Positions 47,978 through 59,728 of a stretch of 64,000 nucleotides of DNA are shown piece after piece. How positions within the stretch are numbered: the stretch's first letter is position 1; each line of letters begins with the position of its first letter. Source of the DNA: Takakia lepidozioides (Eukaryota > Streptophyta > Takakiopsida > Takakiales > Takakiaceae); assembly GCA_030704615.1 (NCBI GenBank), contig CM060731.1:33666001-33730000 (forward strand), in the 5' to 3' direction. The notes below the pieces were generated by a model. It did no database searches and was not told the origin of the DNA. It saw nothing but the letters and a program-made list of their open reading frames with translations. Made by a program: the position numbers and the translations under genes.

Positions 47978-50370
47978 ACAAGGAGGACATCCACAGATTT
48001 GTCTCTCATATAGACCAGAACAGGTTCTATAAACAGAATTGTGGATCTTTCATAGCACACTCACACTCAAAATATTCCATAGATTTTTAGCAGAGTCCAA
48101 AAAACTAAAACCAGGTCTAGATAGGTAGATTTCCCCTTTCTACAGCTATCCCCCCAAAAACTGAGTCAAACGGAGTCCATTTGACAAAGATATGACCAAT
48201 TAGGCTCTAAATCATTTAAATTAGAACAAAAAGGTTTTTTGTTTTTTTTTTTTTAACACCAAAACGTTCTCGCCATTAAAAACTGTTCCCACGTTTTTTG
48301 CGATTCACTGCAGGTTCCCATCAAGTTCAAAATACCGTGCCCTACGAGTGCCCGAAATGGTGGAATTGAAGTCTACCAATGGAGGTTGCTGTGCTGGGAT
48401 CCTCCTTCGCAGGCACACGCTTGGCAGCTGCTACACATCCTGCACCCCGGGTCTGCCATGCCTCTGGCGTCAGGGCTGCTCTCTCACTCTCCACCGGCTC
48501 ACTCCAGAAAAGGGATGGACCCTAAGTTCTTGACGAGTTGTGGTGGAGTGCCGTGGACAACACAAACAGATCCCACACTCGCAGCGAGTTTTCGGAATGT
48601 GATGCTCATCTGTGCAATGTTTGTCATACTGCTGCTGGCTTGCTTTGGGGCTGTCTCTTTATATTCATACTTCACCACAAGGCACAAGCACCAGGCTCGG
48701 GAGAGTAGATTCTGCAAGCAATTATAGTGGCACCTGCTTGGTAGGAGCAATCAGCCTTTTACCATAAGCCCCCTGTAAAGAGTTCATGGTCGGTGTAGTT
48801 AGGCGACAACAGTGAAGTTGATGCTGCTGAAGAAATGGAATGAGAGATGTGTAGATGGAGCAATCGGTGAGTGCCTAGGTTGCAGCGGGAGTCTCCTGCT
48901 TGTCTCTGTCCAAGTTGGGCTTTCTGGCGGGCTCCAGTCCCTCGCAGGGCAAGCTCCCCCTGTACTTCCACTCCTGAGACTTGCTCGAGAGCTGCTGAAG
49001 TTAGGTTTAGTTAGTGATTTGAGATCAAAGTTGGTTTGTTAAAAATTGGTTGTCTGGGAAGACGATCGTCTGCTCTCGCCTCCTTCCGTGTTGTGGTCTC
49101 TCTTCTCTTAATGGCAGACTTTGCCGTTGTCGGGAGTCAGCTGGAGGACGCTCTTCCCATGTTCACAGAGCTCGCCAACTCCAGTGAGATGTACTCGGAA
49201 TTCGGGGTGGGGGAATGCTAGGATCGAAGGAGACCATGCGATAGCCGCAGAAGTTTCTGGACAGGACATATCAAGTTTGAAGCTCACACAGGGTCAGGCA
49301 GGTCTTACTACACGAACAACTGCAACTCGACCAACTCTCCTGTCAGGCCTCCATGTCTGCAGTGTGATGAGCTTGGACTTCTGTGAAACCACCAGCGGCC
49401 ATAGTCTCAACCACAACGTAGCTCGGCAACAGAACAGGAAGGCCAATTCAGTTGAAAGAGATTTTCCATGATACAAAACACAGCTCCAATCGAATTCTCC
49501 TCCCACCGGCTCCTTGCACTCGTTGATGTTGCTTGCTGGTAGGTCAACTCACAACGCTACATCAACTCACTGCCTCGAATAGAAAGCACAACCCCTCTTT
49601 GCATCCTCACAAATAAGCCCTTCGGAGGACATCCATTTGTGTATAAAGTCGCCCTGCCACCATGGCACGTCCTTGGAAGAAAGACAATCCGCCAGTCAAG
49701 GACTCAAAGTTCGCAAATACCCTTCTACCGTGATTGTTTGAGCTCAGTCGCGTCAACATGAGATATGGCCATCAGCTTCTGACGGAACTTGTCATCACTC
49801 TGCTGGAATTCCATCACGCTGATCCCCCTACCACCGCAGCAGCCTGGTTTTGACACCAGGGACCCCACCGCAATAGAATTACCTGCAGCGCACAATCCAA
49901 AATGAGAATGTGTAGGCAACCCCTGCGAATGCTTCCACTAGCCTCAAACAAACGGGCATCCACAGCAACACTTCAAATGGTTTCCGCCTTCCTGTTCTGC
50001 TCCACTCGGCACACATAGCCAGTCTAACTGCAGGCTCCCCGTGACCAAGCTATATTCTAATAGTGCTTAAAAACAAAAACATCATATCTAGCTTAGCACT
50101 AGAAAACTAGATAGAGTCATCTCTCTCGAGTGATAAGAAAAGCTAAGAACACACACTCTTAACACAAGAAACATGAAATCCATCGCTATCACTCTTTAAG
50201 ATAATAGTCGAGCCAGGGGCACCCCAAGCTATGGGGACTCCACCCCACAACAACCTATACCCCTACATAAGCACACTCAGATTCTAAAGCATGAAGGAGC
50301 TCGGTCGCGCAGGCTCAACTCGAGAGAGATGAGCTGCGCGACTGACGCTCTCGTGAAGATAAGACGGTTC

Positions 50371-50454
50371 AGGTGTCAAACTAAACTTGACACCTGATTT
50401 AACACTTGACCTAAATCCAAGTGTTAAATACAAATAACTAGCTTTATTCTAGTT
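50371..50454. repeat. Cluster of three short hairpins
   Basis: Three adjacent inverted repeats are present. AGGTGTCAA / TTGACACCT lies at 50371-50395, TTTAACACTTG / CAAGTGTTAAA at 50398-50428, and AACTAG / CTAGTT at 50436-50454. They lie just beyond the C-terminal end of the MULE-like pseudogene. Confidence 0.6.
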
Positions 50455-50464
50455 AGTTTCACAC

Positions 50465-52486
50465 TGTGCTTATTTAACTTGACACCTCGTACCACTGCCA
50501 TGGCTGCTCCCCACTGTCTATACCGGAAGTGCCAAAACGCCAGCCAATCTTCCAATGCTCTCATACTCTCAAGTGATGTAGCTCCAGAAGGAACCACCAG
50601 GCACGAATTGTCTGGAACAAAGTGTCCGCCTCCTTCATTGTTCTAGCATCTTTGTACTCTTTGCACAATTTACGGTGCTAAGTCTGCATCTCTGGTTTGA
50701 TGTCCGACTTTGTATGTTTTTCCAGAGATTGTGTCCAATGGAATAGACATGTACGCTCTCTTCCTCGCATTGGCACTTTTGGGTCGCCCGATCCGAAGAC
50801 AATACGAACAGCATTGAAATTTGCTTGAGCACTATCCGCCATGAAACCTGCGAAATTTGGAAATGGCAGCCCATGACACGTATCAGGGAATTCCACATGA
50901 GCTTCTGGGATTCCGTATCCTCGGATTGCATGTCACAAACTGCAATTGTCATAACTCGTTGGTACACTGGATTGTAGACATGACAAGCCATCGTCGTCCA
51001 ATCCTTCACTCGTTTCACATGATCAAACATAAGAAAATAGTTCTGCAAGTCCCCAGTCTTCTACATCTGCTTCACGAGGCTAACCCCACTGCCCTCCCCA
51101 ACAGTCGACATTTTGAAAAGAAAAACTTTGATGACACCTTGACCTGGGAATACATTGTCCTGGATGTTATCGTACTTGCTCACTCGTTTCAACTCCAAAA
51201 TGTTGTCTATGTAGCCGCTGATACCAGAGCCCATTCTTAATGCATTGATCTGATGCCAGGTGAACTCAAAGTGGAGAAATGATCCATGACCAGGTCCAAT
51301 GCTGCACCGTCAAGTTTAGTCCCCACAGAGTCCCCTTCACTCAAAATATGGCTTTCCAAGAAGGACTTGTTTGCGCCAAGAGCAATTGCAGATGTTGTTG
51401 CGGATGGGTTTTTCCCGAACTCCTGTAATCAACCTCGATACTGTCTCAACACTCTCCTTGTAATCCCCCTTCGAGACAGGATGGTTATGGAATCCAAAAT
51501 GCACACAAGCTCTTGTCATTGTTTTCAAACGGTGGACAACATAGTACATTCTTGCTCCGCAGAGCGCCAAGCAGGATGGCACAAGTTTGTAGAATTTGCA
51601 GACGAAAGTGTTTGCCGGTGGTGGGGCAGTCCCAGGCTGAAATGGATTTTCCGCCAGACCCTCCTATTCGCTTTGATTATGAACCCCAGACTGAAGAAAG
51701 TGTCTGCAATTCAAATTATCACATCTAAGGTGTCCATTGCAAACTGTTCTCCTGAAAACAAGCTTGTCATCATTATGAATATTGGATGTTTTTGTTCTGC
51801 ACCACGGGTGCCCGTCGTGTTTCTTGTCCATTCCATGCATCATGATTGTTACACCTCCAACTCGCGGAGGAGGAGGCAGCTCAAATAGGATATCACCATC
51901 AAAAGTCTCTGGCAAGAACTTCACAGGCACCTGCTTCAAAGATTCCCAATCAATTCCCTCGCAACTCACTTTTGAATCCAGCCATTCCTCCCATCGCCCG
52001 TAGTTTTGGAATGACACTACAAATCTCTTCTTCATCAGCTTTTCCAACCACAATAGGAAGGACTGGATTTGGAATTTCACTTATGTCATCATCGGACGAA
52101 TCTGAAAGCTCAACGATTGGAGTGGAGGACGTATGTTCTTTTTTCACCACCACCTCCCTCTTGTCTTCAACGACCGAAGCAGCAGTCCCGGGCGTCACAT
52201 ATGATCCAAGGGACTTTCGCCGAGGCTCTCCAAGTACTCTGTATCGACCAGGGCGCACTCTCCACTGGCTGACATGAGCCGTCTCATCACGGTTTTGGAA
52301 AGAGTATTTCAACAACTTCCCTTTCAAATCGTACACCTCTTTCTCCAAAAAGATGGAGCCATTCTGAAGCTGAAAACGGGTAGCCAAGACATGTTCCAGA
52401 ACAATTGCAAATCCATTGTCAAGGACTTCCTGGGAGAACGGCACTGGTTTGTCGTCAGAGAAGAACTCCGCTTCAGAGGAAGCCAT
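50465..52486 (-). pseudogene. MULE-like transposase, decayed
   Basis: The minus strand encodes, in order: an N-terminal region (MASSEAEFFSDDKPVPF) with an acidic Ser/Asp stretch; a zinc-finger-like part (HPWCRTKTSNIHNDDKLVF, then CNGHLRCDNLNCRHF, about 51770-51680); CGARMYYVVHRLKTMTRACV and HFGFHNHPVSKGD (about 51550-51450); and a catalytic-domain-like part (LMFDHVKRVKDWTTMACHVY, AVCDMQSED, FMADSAQANFNAVR, RTCLFHWTQSLEKH, about 51040-50700). Further pieces (ARTMKEADTLFQTIRAWW, RALEDWLAFWHFRYRQWG) continue to about 50470. Frameshifts occur near 52050 and near 50870, with several stops. I recognise the pattern from transposase-like repeats of plant and algal genomes. The placement in the MULE group is tentative. 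Terminal repeats were not found. Confidence 0.6.
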
Positions 52487-53486
52487 CTTCTTTCCTCGCG
52501 TACGTTGATACCTTGCTATCGCAAACCTTCAGTGTAAATCGGTTTACTGATGTCTCCAGAACACAGTTGAAGAATGAGCAGAGAATATGGCGGAGGAAGC
52601 TCAGACGACGACTGTGCATATTCTGTTATTCCTTCCAGATATGCAGCCGTCCATTTTAATTACTTTTTTTTTGGGTCTTGTGGTCAGAGTATCCCTAGGA
52701 GCAATGTCGGCAGCTGTTAAACCGTTAATCAGAACCTCATCAATAAACACAATAATAAGCCGACTTCCTGGAAGCATGCCACAGGATCTGAGGGTGGGAT
52801 TGCAGATTAAGTAAATGCATCTTTATACTACTACCAATGATCATGCGCACCTGGAAAGTTCAAAATGTGAAACGAACGTGGGGTTGGCTAACAAGGATGA
52901 ACGTGTATGATATCCCAAAATTTGTCATCAAACTCTCGTTCATTTACATATATTTGTCTAAGACTGTGCGCCAAGATTTTTGGGATTCGCTGTTACTTTT
53001 AAATATTGAAACCGTTCTAATAAAGAACACGCCGTTTATTTTGGGCGACACACTTCAGACATCGATAACTATATTGAATACGAACAGCTGTACACTAATT
53101 GCTGGCATGTGCACTAATAAGGAAATGACTATGTGTAACGGTCACGCGAGAGGGAATCCGATGCTTCTAGAGACAAGCCACAACGCACGCAATCCCACAA
53201 GAAATCGGGAGTCACTTCATTTTTCTACTTTTCGCGCTTTAGAGGGAGAGTGGGGGTCAAGCTGGAGAGGGTTCCTTCTACAATACGAAAGAGAAGAAAG
53301 TCTCTTTATTTTACTTCCCTTCGAGAGAGACGCAGAGCAAGAGAGCAAATGACGAGGCGTCGTTTGTTGGAGAGGTAGCAGGTGAACGCGGAGACTGATT
53401 CACAAGAGCAGACCGAGACTGAGGTAGCGGCTGTGACACAGTCGGCGATAACAGTGCGCGTTGGAAACCAGCCTGTGGATGTAGAG
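52487..53486. other. Upstream region of ParB-methylase gene
   Basis: No recognised gene. An in-frame ATG at 53349 is followed after nine codons by TAG at 53376. The same frame then stays open from 53382 into the first exon of the downstream gene. So either the start lies at 53487 or the original N-terminus has been cut by a nonsense change. Confidence 0.35.
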
Positions 53487-56400
53487 ATGACTCGCAGGGA
53501 AACTGAAGGAGGTGGAAGTACGGGGAACGCTGAACCGGTAGAAGGTCCAGAAACCCTAGAGCAGACAGAAATTCCAACAGATGTGAGAGGGAAGAGGAAA
53601 GCTGCAGAAGGGGATCCAATTTCAAAACCTAAGAAGACGCCAGTAAGTTTTCTCCAACTTCCATTTCATTGTTGAAGATCTGCGTAGAGATTGAGTGGAA
53701 TGTCCCAGAAAGGGATTGTCGCTACCGACCATCACCATGAAACAACGGTGATTTGCTTTCTACTCCTCTGTTAAGGGTTTTCCGCACAATGAGTGGGTGA
53801 CTGACGGTACCGTCATTCACTGTTGTTCAGATCATACAGTCTGTCTGATTGCCTTTCAAGCAGTCCTTCCTCTTCCCTTCTTAAGCAAGAACATGTGATT
53901 GAAGTCTACTGAATTGCGAGCGTCGTTAACGCCATTCGATTCTCCTCATGAGATTTATGTACCTATGTGTTTGAAGAGAGAGTGAGGGTCGGCATATTCA
54001 GTCATATTGTTTTGCAATGCATTTTCTTTGTTTGAGGTTGAACAGATAGAGAAGTGGAAAGGCGGTACCGCCAATCAAAGATTTGAAGACCATACTGTAG
54101 ATTCAGGTAGAGTATCGATTGGAAAGTACTCTCGACATAGACAAGAAACAGTGAATGCTTGCGACGTTCATCACAATGGAGTCAATCTGAATAATCTGCA
54201 CTTACTGTTCGCCCTAAACTATACTGAGTGTCGTTGTCGCCAATCACTTACACATATATGTCATTGCACAACACCAATCCGGTAGGTCCCACTCTTTTGT
54301 GATTGTCGTTAACGCCATTCGCTCTTGCTCAAAACCTTTCTGTTCCTGTGTCCCTAGAATCATAGTGTTTTGTTTTGAATTCGGCAGGATCAGCTTTGCT
54401 TGTGTAGATGGTTCTGAATTTGTTTCACACCATTCATTGTGAGTTGAGACAAGACAGAGTGATGGTCGTTACCGCCGTTCACTATTTGCACATTACTCAG
54501 TCAGATTTGAATGGCACCGTGCAGAAAACTGTGAGGTCCAAGCCTACAGGATCAGAGGGGAAAGGATCTGGAGATGGGGACGAGTCTGGAAAAAGTTCAG
54601 AGAATAGCGATGAAGCAGATGAATCTGAAGTGCACTACCTTGACAAGGTGAAAGAACTCATGTCATTCCAAAAGGTAAACTCTCAGGAGGTTATAAGGGA
54701 CATGCTCGTATTTGGAGGGCGTCTGGACATCCCTCTATGCCGGATGATATCTATGCTTGTTGTGCGTCCACCTCTTTCCCATGACATAACAAAATTGGAG
54801 AGTGATTTCGTGCATGGATACAGACTTGGTGCACAAGTTTTTTATGTGTCACTGACGGATACAAATGGGAAAAGCACATTAGTGTCTCCAGAGATCAGTG
54901 ATACCCGGGATGAGTGCTGGAAAGATGCTAATGAGGAGTTCGAGCTGGACCTCATGATGGGAAAGAACACCCAACAATTCTGCAACCACATGTTCTACGT
55001 CTGGGACGGCAACCACCGATTGCTGGCATGGATGGGATACATTCAGAAACATCATGCGAAAGACAAAGACAAACATGTTGCTGTGGAGGCAATGGTTTTG
55101 GATCCTGGAAACGACATCGCTAGGCTTCTTACAGCTATGCACGACGTGAACAAGTAAGTCATCCTAGAGACTTCATTCCCTCTGTAGTGTCTTGTTAATC
55201 CCAAAAAAACAGTGTGAAGGAATGCAGTGTTTCCAATATTTTTGCAGATCGACAGAGAAATCGCATGTGACAACAAACTTGGTCCACACACTATTCCGAA
55301 TTCAGAGGATTGGTCTGATGAAGCTGGATGATTTTCGGACAGTACTCCACCCCAATATAATCAAGAAGTGCGAAACAGGAAGAGCTGCAGGCACTTGGTA
55401 TTCTTTGACTCGAGAGGCGTTTCTGGAGTACATGTATGCGGTAAGCCCGAGTCTGTACTCAGTTTACTTTTCGAATACATGTTTGTAGTTCCTTTGGTGC
55501 TAATCACTATTTGAATCAATGCAGCAAGAATTGGCAGAGGCAGCTGAGAAGGGAAAATCCGAATATTACCGCACTACACCAGATGAACTAAGGACATCAA
55601 AGGGTGTGGAAGCAGCAATAAAGAAGGAGTCTGAAATGCGAAGAACCAAATTGATGTCCGCCTTCGGAAAGCAGCTTAGAATAGTAGATCCTGGACTTGG
55701 TTCTGAGTTCCTTCAGCAGATCAAATCTCACTATGACAAGCATGTGCATTCGGAGATGCAGTAAGAGAAATTGCACCGGCTGGCCATATCCATGGTCGAC
55801 CTACAAACAAAAATAAGGTGGCTGGAGATATGGAACTCAGAACAGACAGTAAAGGACTTGAATCAGTTCCCAAAGAGCACCATACAGCCTGGAAGGAATC
55901 AGTGATTTGGTGTTTAATAATTGGCTCCACAAGGCTACATTTTGGAGTCAGGTGTGTATTCAAATAAGCCGTTTTCTTTTCTTCAATTATGTGATGAGTA
56001 TCTTATTTGCAATACTGACAAATATACAATTTGCAGCTCGAAAAGCGCGTCGTCATTGTGTTGGATCAGACTTTGAAGGACTTGAACATTTCGATTGTTT
56101 CCCCTCCCCAAATGTCATTGGAGGCATACATAAGGAAGTGGAGAGGTCTCACCTGGAGATACTGTTTTTTCCGGGAGTTCTCCAAAGATGGTAACATTTT
56201 ACGGTCCAACGACTTTGACAGTCAGGTTGGAGGAGAGTGGGCCATGATGCGAGTTGTGTACAGGTGCAATATCATACTGGAAACTCTACTGCACTTTTTG
56301 GGAAATAATTAGGCTTCATAAGGATTGTAATCATAGATCCAAATTGAATGTCGTTGACGACATTCACTTCTTTGTCTGAGTCATTCTTAAGCGAGAATTT

Positions 56401-59400
56401 GAATTCACCTGGATTAGGAGCTTAGGGTGTATTTATAGTGTCCCTGATTAGAATTGATAATGTCCCTGAATGGCGTTGACGACATTCACATCCAGAGTTG
56501 TTAAGAGGTCGAGTTCCATCCAATGATTTTGCCTCTTTTGAGAAATCATTAGGCTTGATTAGCAGTGTCTTCACAAATCCAAAGTGAATGACGTTGACGA
56601 CATTCACTTCTATGTCTGTGTCATTCCAAAGCGAGAGTTTGCATTCACGTGGATTAGGGTGTATTTGCAGTATCATTGAATGGAATTTTTTGAATGGCGT
56701 TGACGACATTCACATCCAGAGTTGTTAAGAGGTCCTCAGAGATATGTAAGTTTTTGTAATGTCCATAGAGTTTACAGTGAGGGTTCCTCACTCCAGTTTG
56801 TTGAATGTCAATGCAGACATTCAGTTGTTCTGCAATGCTTTTGCCTCTTGCGAGAAATCTTGAGGCTTGATTAGCTGTGTTATCAGAGATCCAAAGTGAA
56901 TGTCGTTGACGACATTCACTTCTATGTCTGTGTCATTCACCAGCGACAATTTGAATTTACATGGATTAGGAGCTTAGGGAGTATTTATTGGTTCCTTGTT
57001 CGGAATTTTGTGAATGGCGTTGACGCCATTCACATCCAGTGTTATTATGAGGTCCTCAGTGTTATGTACGTTTTGAATGTCCATTGAGTTTTTATGGAGG
57101 GTTCCTTACTCGAGTTTCTGAATGTCGTTGCCGACATTTAGTATCCATCCAATGATTTTGCCTTTTTTGAGAAATCATTAGGCTTGATTAGCAGTGTATT
57201 CACAAATCCAAAGTGAATGACGTTGACGACATTCACTTCTATGTCTGTGTCATTCCAAAGCGAGAGTTTGCATTCACGTGGATTAGGGTGTATTTGTAGT
57301 ATCATTGAATGGAATGTTTTGAATGGCGTTGACGACATTCACATCCAGAGCTGTCGCGTGGTCCTGAGAGCTCCTTGGAGCAGTTCTCAGAGCCATTTCA
57401 TTCCTTGTTTTTTTCATTCCGTGCTACTTGCATCTTACTCACTTCGCGCTTTGGTGGGTTGCGATTTATCTCCTGTTTAACAGGTATACGAAATGTGTGC
57501 TTATGGAAGGAAATACCTGAGCGGTATTCCAGACTATCTTGACATGTGGTCGGACCCAACAAACGATCCAACCATGTATACTGCAGGGATATTGAAGGAC
57601 TGGAGTCCTTCTCACTTCAGAGACTGTGGCTGGTACCTTGACTGCCCACCGGAGCACACGACCTTTCAAGAACAGCACATGAAATATTTGAACAATAATG
57701 CTGAGATATTGGCGCCTCTGACTGACGAGAAGTACCAAAGAAACATAGCAACATTGGCTGCCAAGGAGCCTGATGCTCAGGGAACGCCGCAGAAGGGAAA
57801 GAAGGCGGGCCGCAAACCAAAAGACAAGGCTCCTGATGTCATAGCCATCTCACCAGCAAAGCCAAAGGACAAAGACAAGTCCAAAGATAAGGAGAAGGAA
57901 AAGGACAAGGGGAAGGAGAAAGAAAAGGAGATGGAGAAGGAAAAGGAGAGTGGGCAGGACTTCACTGTTGGAAGATATACCCGCACAGTTCAGTGCGTGT
58001 TCGATGCCAAGCCACACCCTTCCTGTTCTGATTCGGCAGAAGAGATTAAAATTGACAATGAGGGTTGGCTGGTGATGATGCAGAGTCGAAAGAGAGGATA
58101 CACTGGGGTGCCTTCACCTACCTGGGACAACATAATCTCATTCCTCAATCTGGTGAGAATTCCAGTTTCTTTCCTTTTTCTCTAAAAGTTTCATTGGCAG
58201 TATTTCAGTTTGGTTCTTTGAAAACATTCTTGCCATCGTTCTTAAAATAAACATGTTTGTTGCAGGTGAGCACTGGTCCCTCCTTCGTGTGCGGTGTGTA
58301 GAAAACATATGCGGCTGACATTGTCATTCTCGACATCCCGGATGGCCAGGCTGTGCCAGAAGTTTTTCCAAAGGGCAAGACGTCAGGCTGGAACAAATTC
58401 GAGGACAACTATTGGAGTTGGGTGTTCGGGTTCTGTAATAATTTCCTCTCTGATGCAGGGACACTTCTGTTTTTTCAGTCATGTGACAAAGATAGTCGTT
58501 GGGCATTGGCATCATACCTGAAGTCTTCAGGGTTTGAAGTTTTGCGCACATGGAATTGTGTGAACAGCCTCTACCTTGTAAAAGGGGGTTTCCCTGGTCA
58601 ACTGGTATGCCGTCTCCCTTCTGCTTGTGCTTTCATGATGAGTTTCAATGTTCTCTGCAGCTCCACTCTAGAAGAATCTGTCATGATCGACACCGATCAT
58701 CACCGATTCATGATAAAAATGATTGTTTTATGCTTGAGTTCTGAATAGCCGATGTACACACTTCCACTATAGATTGTGTTTACCACACTAACCTGCTATC
58801 TTTGGCAGACGAGGATGTTCGAGGCGATCTGCCTGCGGAGGATTCGCACCTCAAAGACACCATCCTCCATCCGCAGCTTTGAGATTTCTGACCAGGGTTG
58901 TTTCGTCAACCCCCCCTATGAGCCGCATGTTGATGACATTTTGTACAACTTCATGCAGTCCAGTCAGACTCTGAAGAGACCAGATGGCACTCCCTGGAGA
59001 GGTGCAAAGGAAAAATCCCCAGCGTTCATGCAAATATTGCTGGAGTCATGCAGCCACCACTCTGCACGGGTGGTTGATCTTTCTATGTCCACAGGTTCGT
59101 TCTCTCCCTTCCGAATTGATTTTCTTTCACCAGTTCCATCTGCTTAAATCCCCCCCACCAAACTGTTCATGTCCTCCTGTCTGGTGCAGGAGCAACTTAC
59201 CATGCATGCAAGGCAGGCGGAAGAAGCTTTTTTGGCATGGAGGGTGATTCTGACCTCTACAACACAGTGCTCCTCCCCCTTTTGTCTGGCTCCACTTCAG
59301 GCACACAGACTGATCGGATTCAAATTCGAAATGATGACGATCCCGAAGATAAGCAGGTCGATAACGACTTTTCATGTGAGTAAGTGCTAAACCCACTTTG

Positions 59401-59728
59401 GGAGCCATACTCAATTTCTCAATAACATCAAAGTTACAGTAATAACTTTTTCAGGCTGTTTTTCAGGAAAGGCAGCAGTGGATCTTCAGGAGATACAGTC
59501 ATTTGTGGCGAGTCTGTTTTCGACAGCCCCCTTTCCAATTTTCTGCTTCCTGATTATGCCGAAGCAATGGCACTTCACGCGGCCGAGTCCCTATCCCCTG
59601 ACTTTTTACTGCGCGGCCGTAGGTGTAGCCAGCGTAGATCCGGAGTTCTTAAATACTTAGACTTAGATGCAGAGGAAGCGGGGATACATTGTACTGACTC
59701 TGAGTCAGACTGGACTATGTTCTTTTAA
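53487..59728 (+). CDS. ParB-like / beta-class DNA methylase fusion protein
   Basis: Predicted exons, all in phase: 53487-53642, 54525-55153, 55248-55440, 55525-55760, 55888-55951, 56037-56255, 57484-58152, 58302-58604, 58809-59094, 59190-59379, 59467-59728, giving about 1068 aa. The N-terminal part (about 105-265) has a ParB/Srx-like signature (VWDGNHRLLAWMGY, about 210-224). A Lys/Glu/Asp linker spans about 604-657. The C-terminal part follows the order of N4/N6 DNA methylases of the beta class: motif IV-like DIVILDIPDG (about 728), a strand-helix stretch (YWSWVFGFCNNFL, GTLLFFQSC), then motif X/I (SPAFMQILLESCSHHSARVV, DLSMSTGATYHA, GRSFFGMEGDSD, about 890-935). The canonical DPPY is not present at motif IV; an NPPY occurs at about 857. 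Two splice choices (acceptors at 55887 and 58301) avoid in-frame stops, so the gene may be intact or a barely decayed copy. Function is unknown; DNA binding/methylation is inference. Confidence 0.6.
53715..54482. repeat. Palindrome array in intron 1 of ParB-methylase gene
   Basis: Palindromes related to those of intron 5: 53715-53732 (TTGTCG/CGACCA type), 53797-53820 (core TGACGGTACCGTCA), 53917-53938 (GTCGTTAACGCCATTC), 54061-54072 (GGCGGTACCGCC), 54301-54320 (GATTGTCGTTAACGCCATTC) and 54459-54482. Each has CG-rich inner arms around GTTAAC, GTTAC or GGTACC, and several keep the GTGA/TCAC outer ends. Confidence 0.75.
56346..57342. repeat. Palindrome array with ~315-bp higher-order repeat in intron 5
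   Basis: Ten palindromes start at 56346, 56468, 56584, 56692, 56802, 56896, 57010, 57119, 57213 and 57321. The best form has 11-bp arms GTGAATGnCGT and ACGnCATTCAC around TG. The copies at 56896 and 57010 are perfect. They alternate in two contexts: one followed by TTCTATGTCTGTGTCATTC, the other by ACATCCAG. The unit recurs every 311-318 bp. About 200 bp at 56515-56714 recurs almost unchanged at 57144-57343, 629 bp away. Confidence 0.9.

Larger units (their letters stand above)
46640..50464. other. Intergenic region, 3.8 kb
   Basis: No recognised gene. It contains a cluster of TGACG motifs (47345-47400), one ATG-initiated open frame (47510-47977, listed separately) and a hairpin cluster (50371-50454). 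Other open frames show no family resemblance. Confidence 0.35.

Noticed and set aside
52837-53352. 171-codon plus-strand open frame just upstream of the ParB-methylase gene
   Set aside because: Composition and lack of any motif suggest chance; it ends in another frame before the gene and no splice link could be found.
56422-57338. Two similar minus-strand open frames (56422-56709 and 57138-57338)
   Set aside because: Similarity comes from the intron 5 higher-order repeat; no ATG context or family resemblance, and they lie inside an intron.
56346-57342. CRISPR-like array from regularly spaced repeats
   Set aside because: Repeats are palindromes in a eukaryotic intron with unequal 100-200-bp gaps that are themselves repeated; no unique spacers or cas genes.
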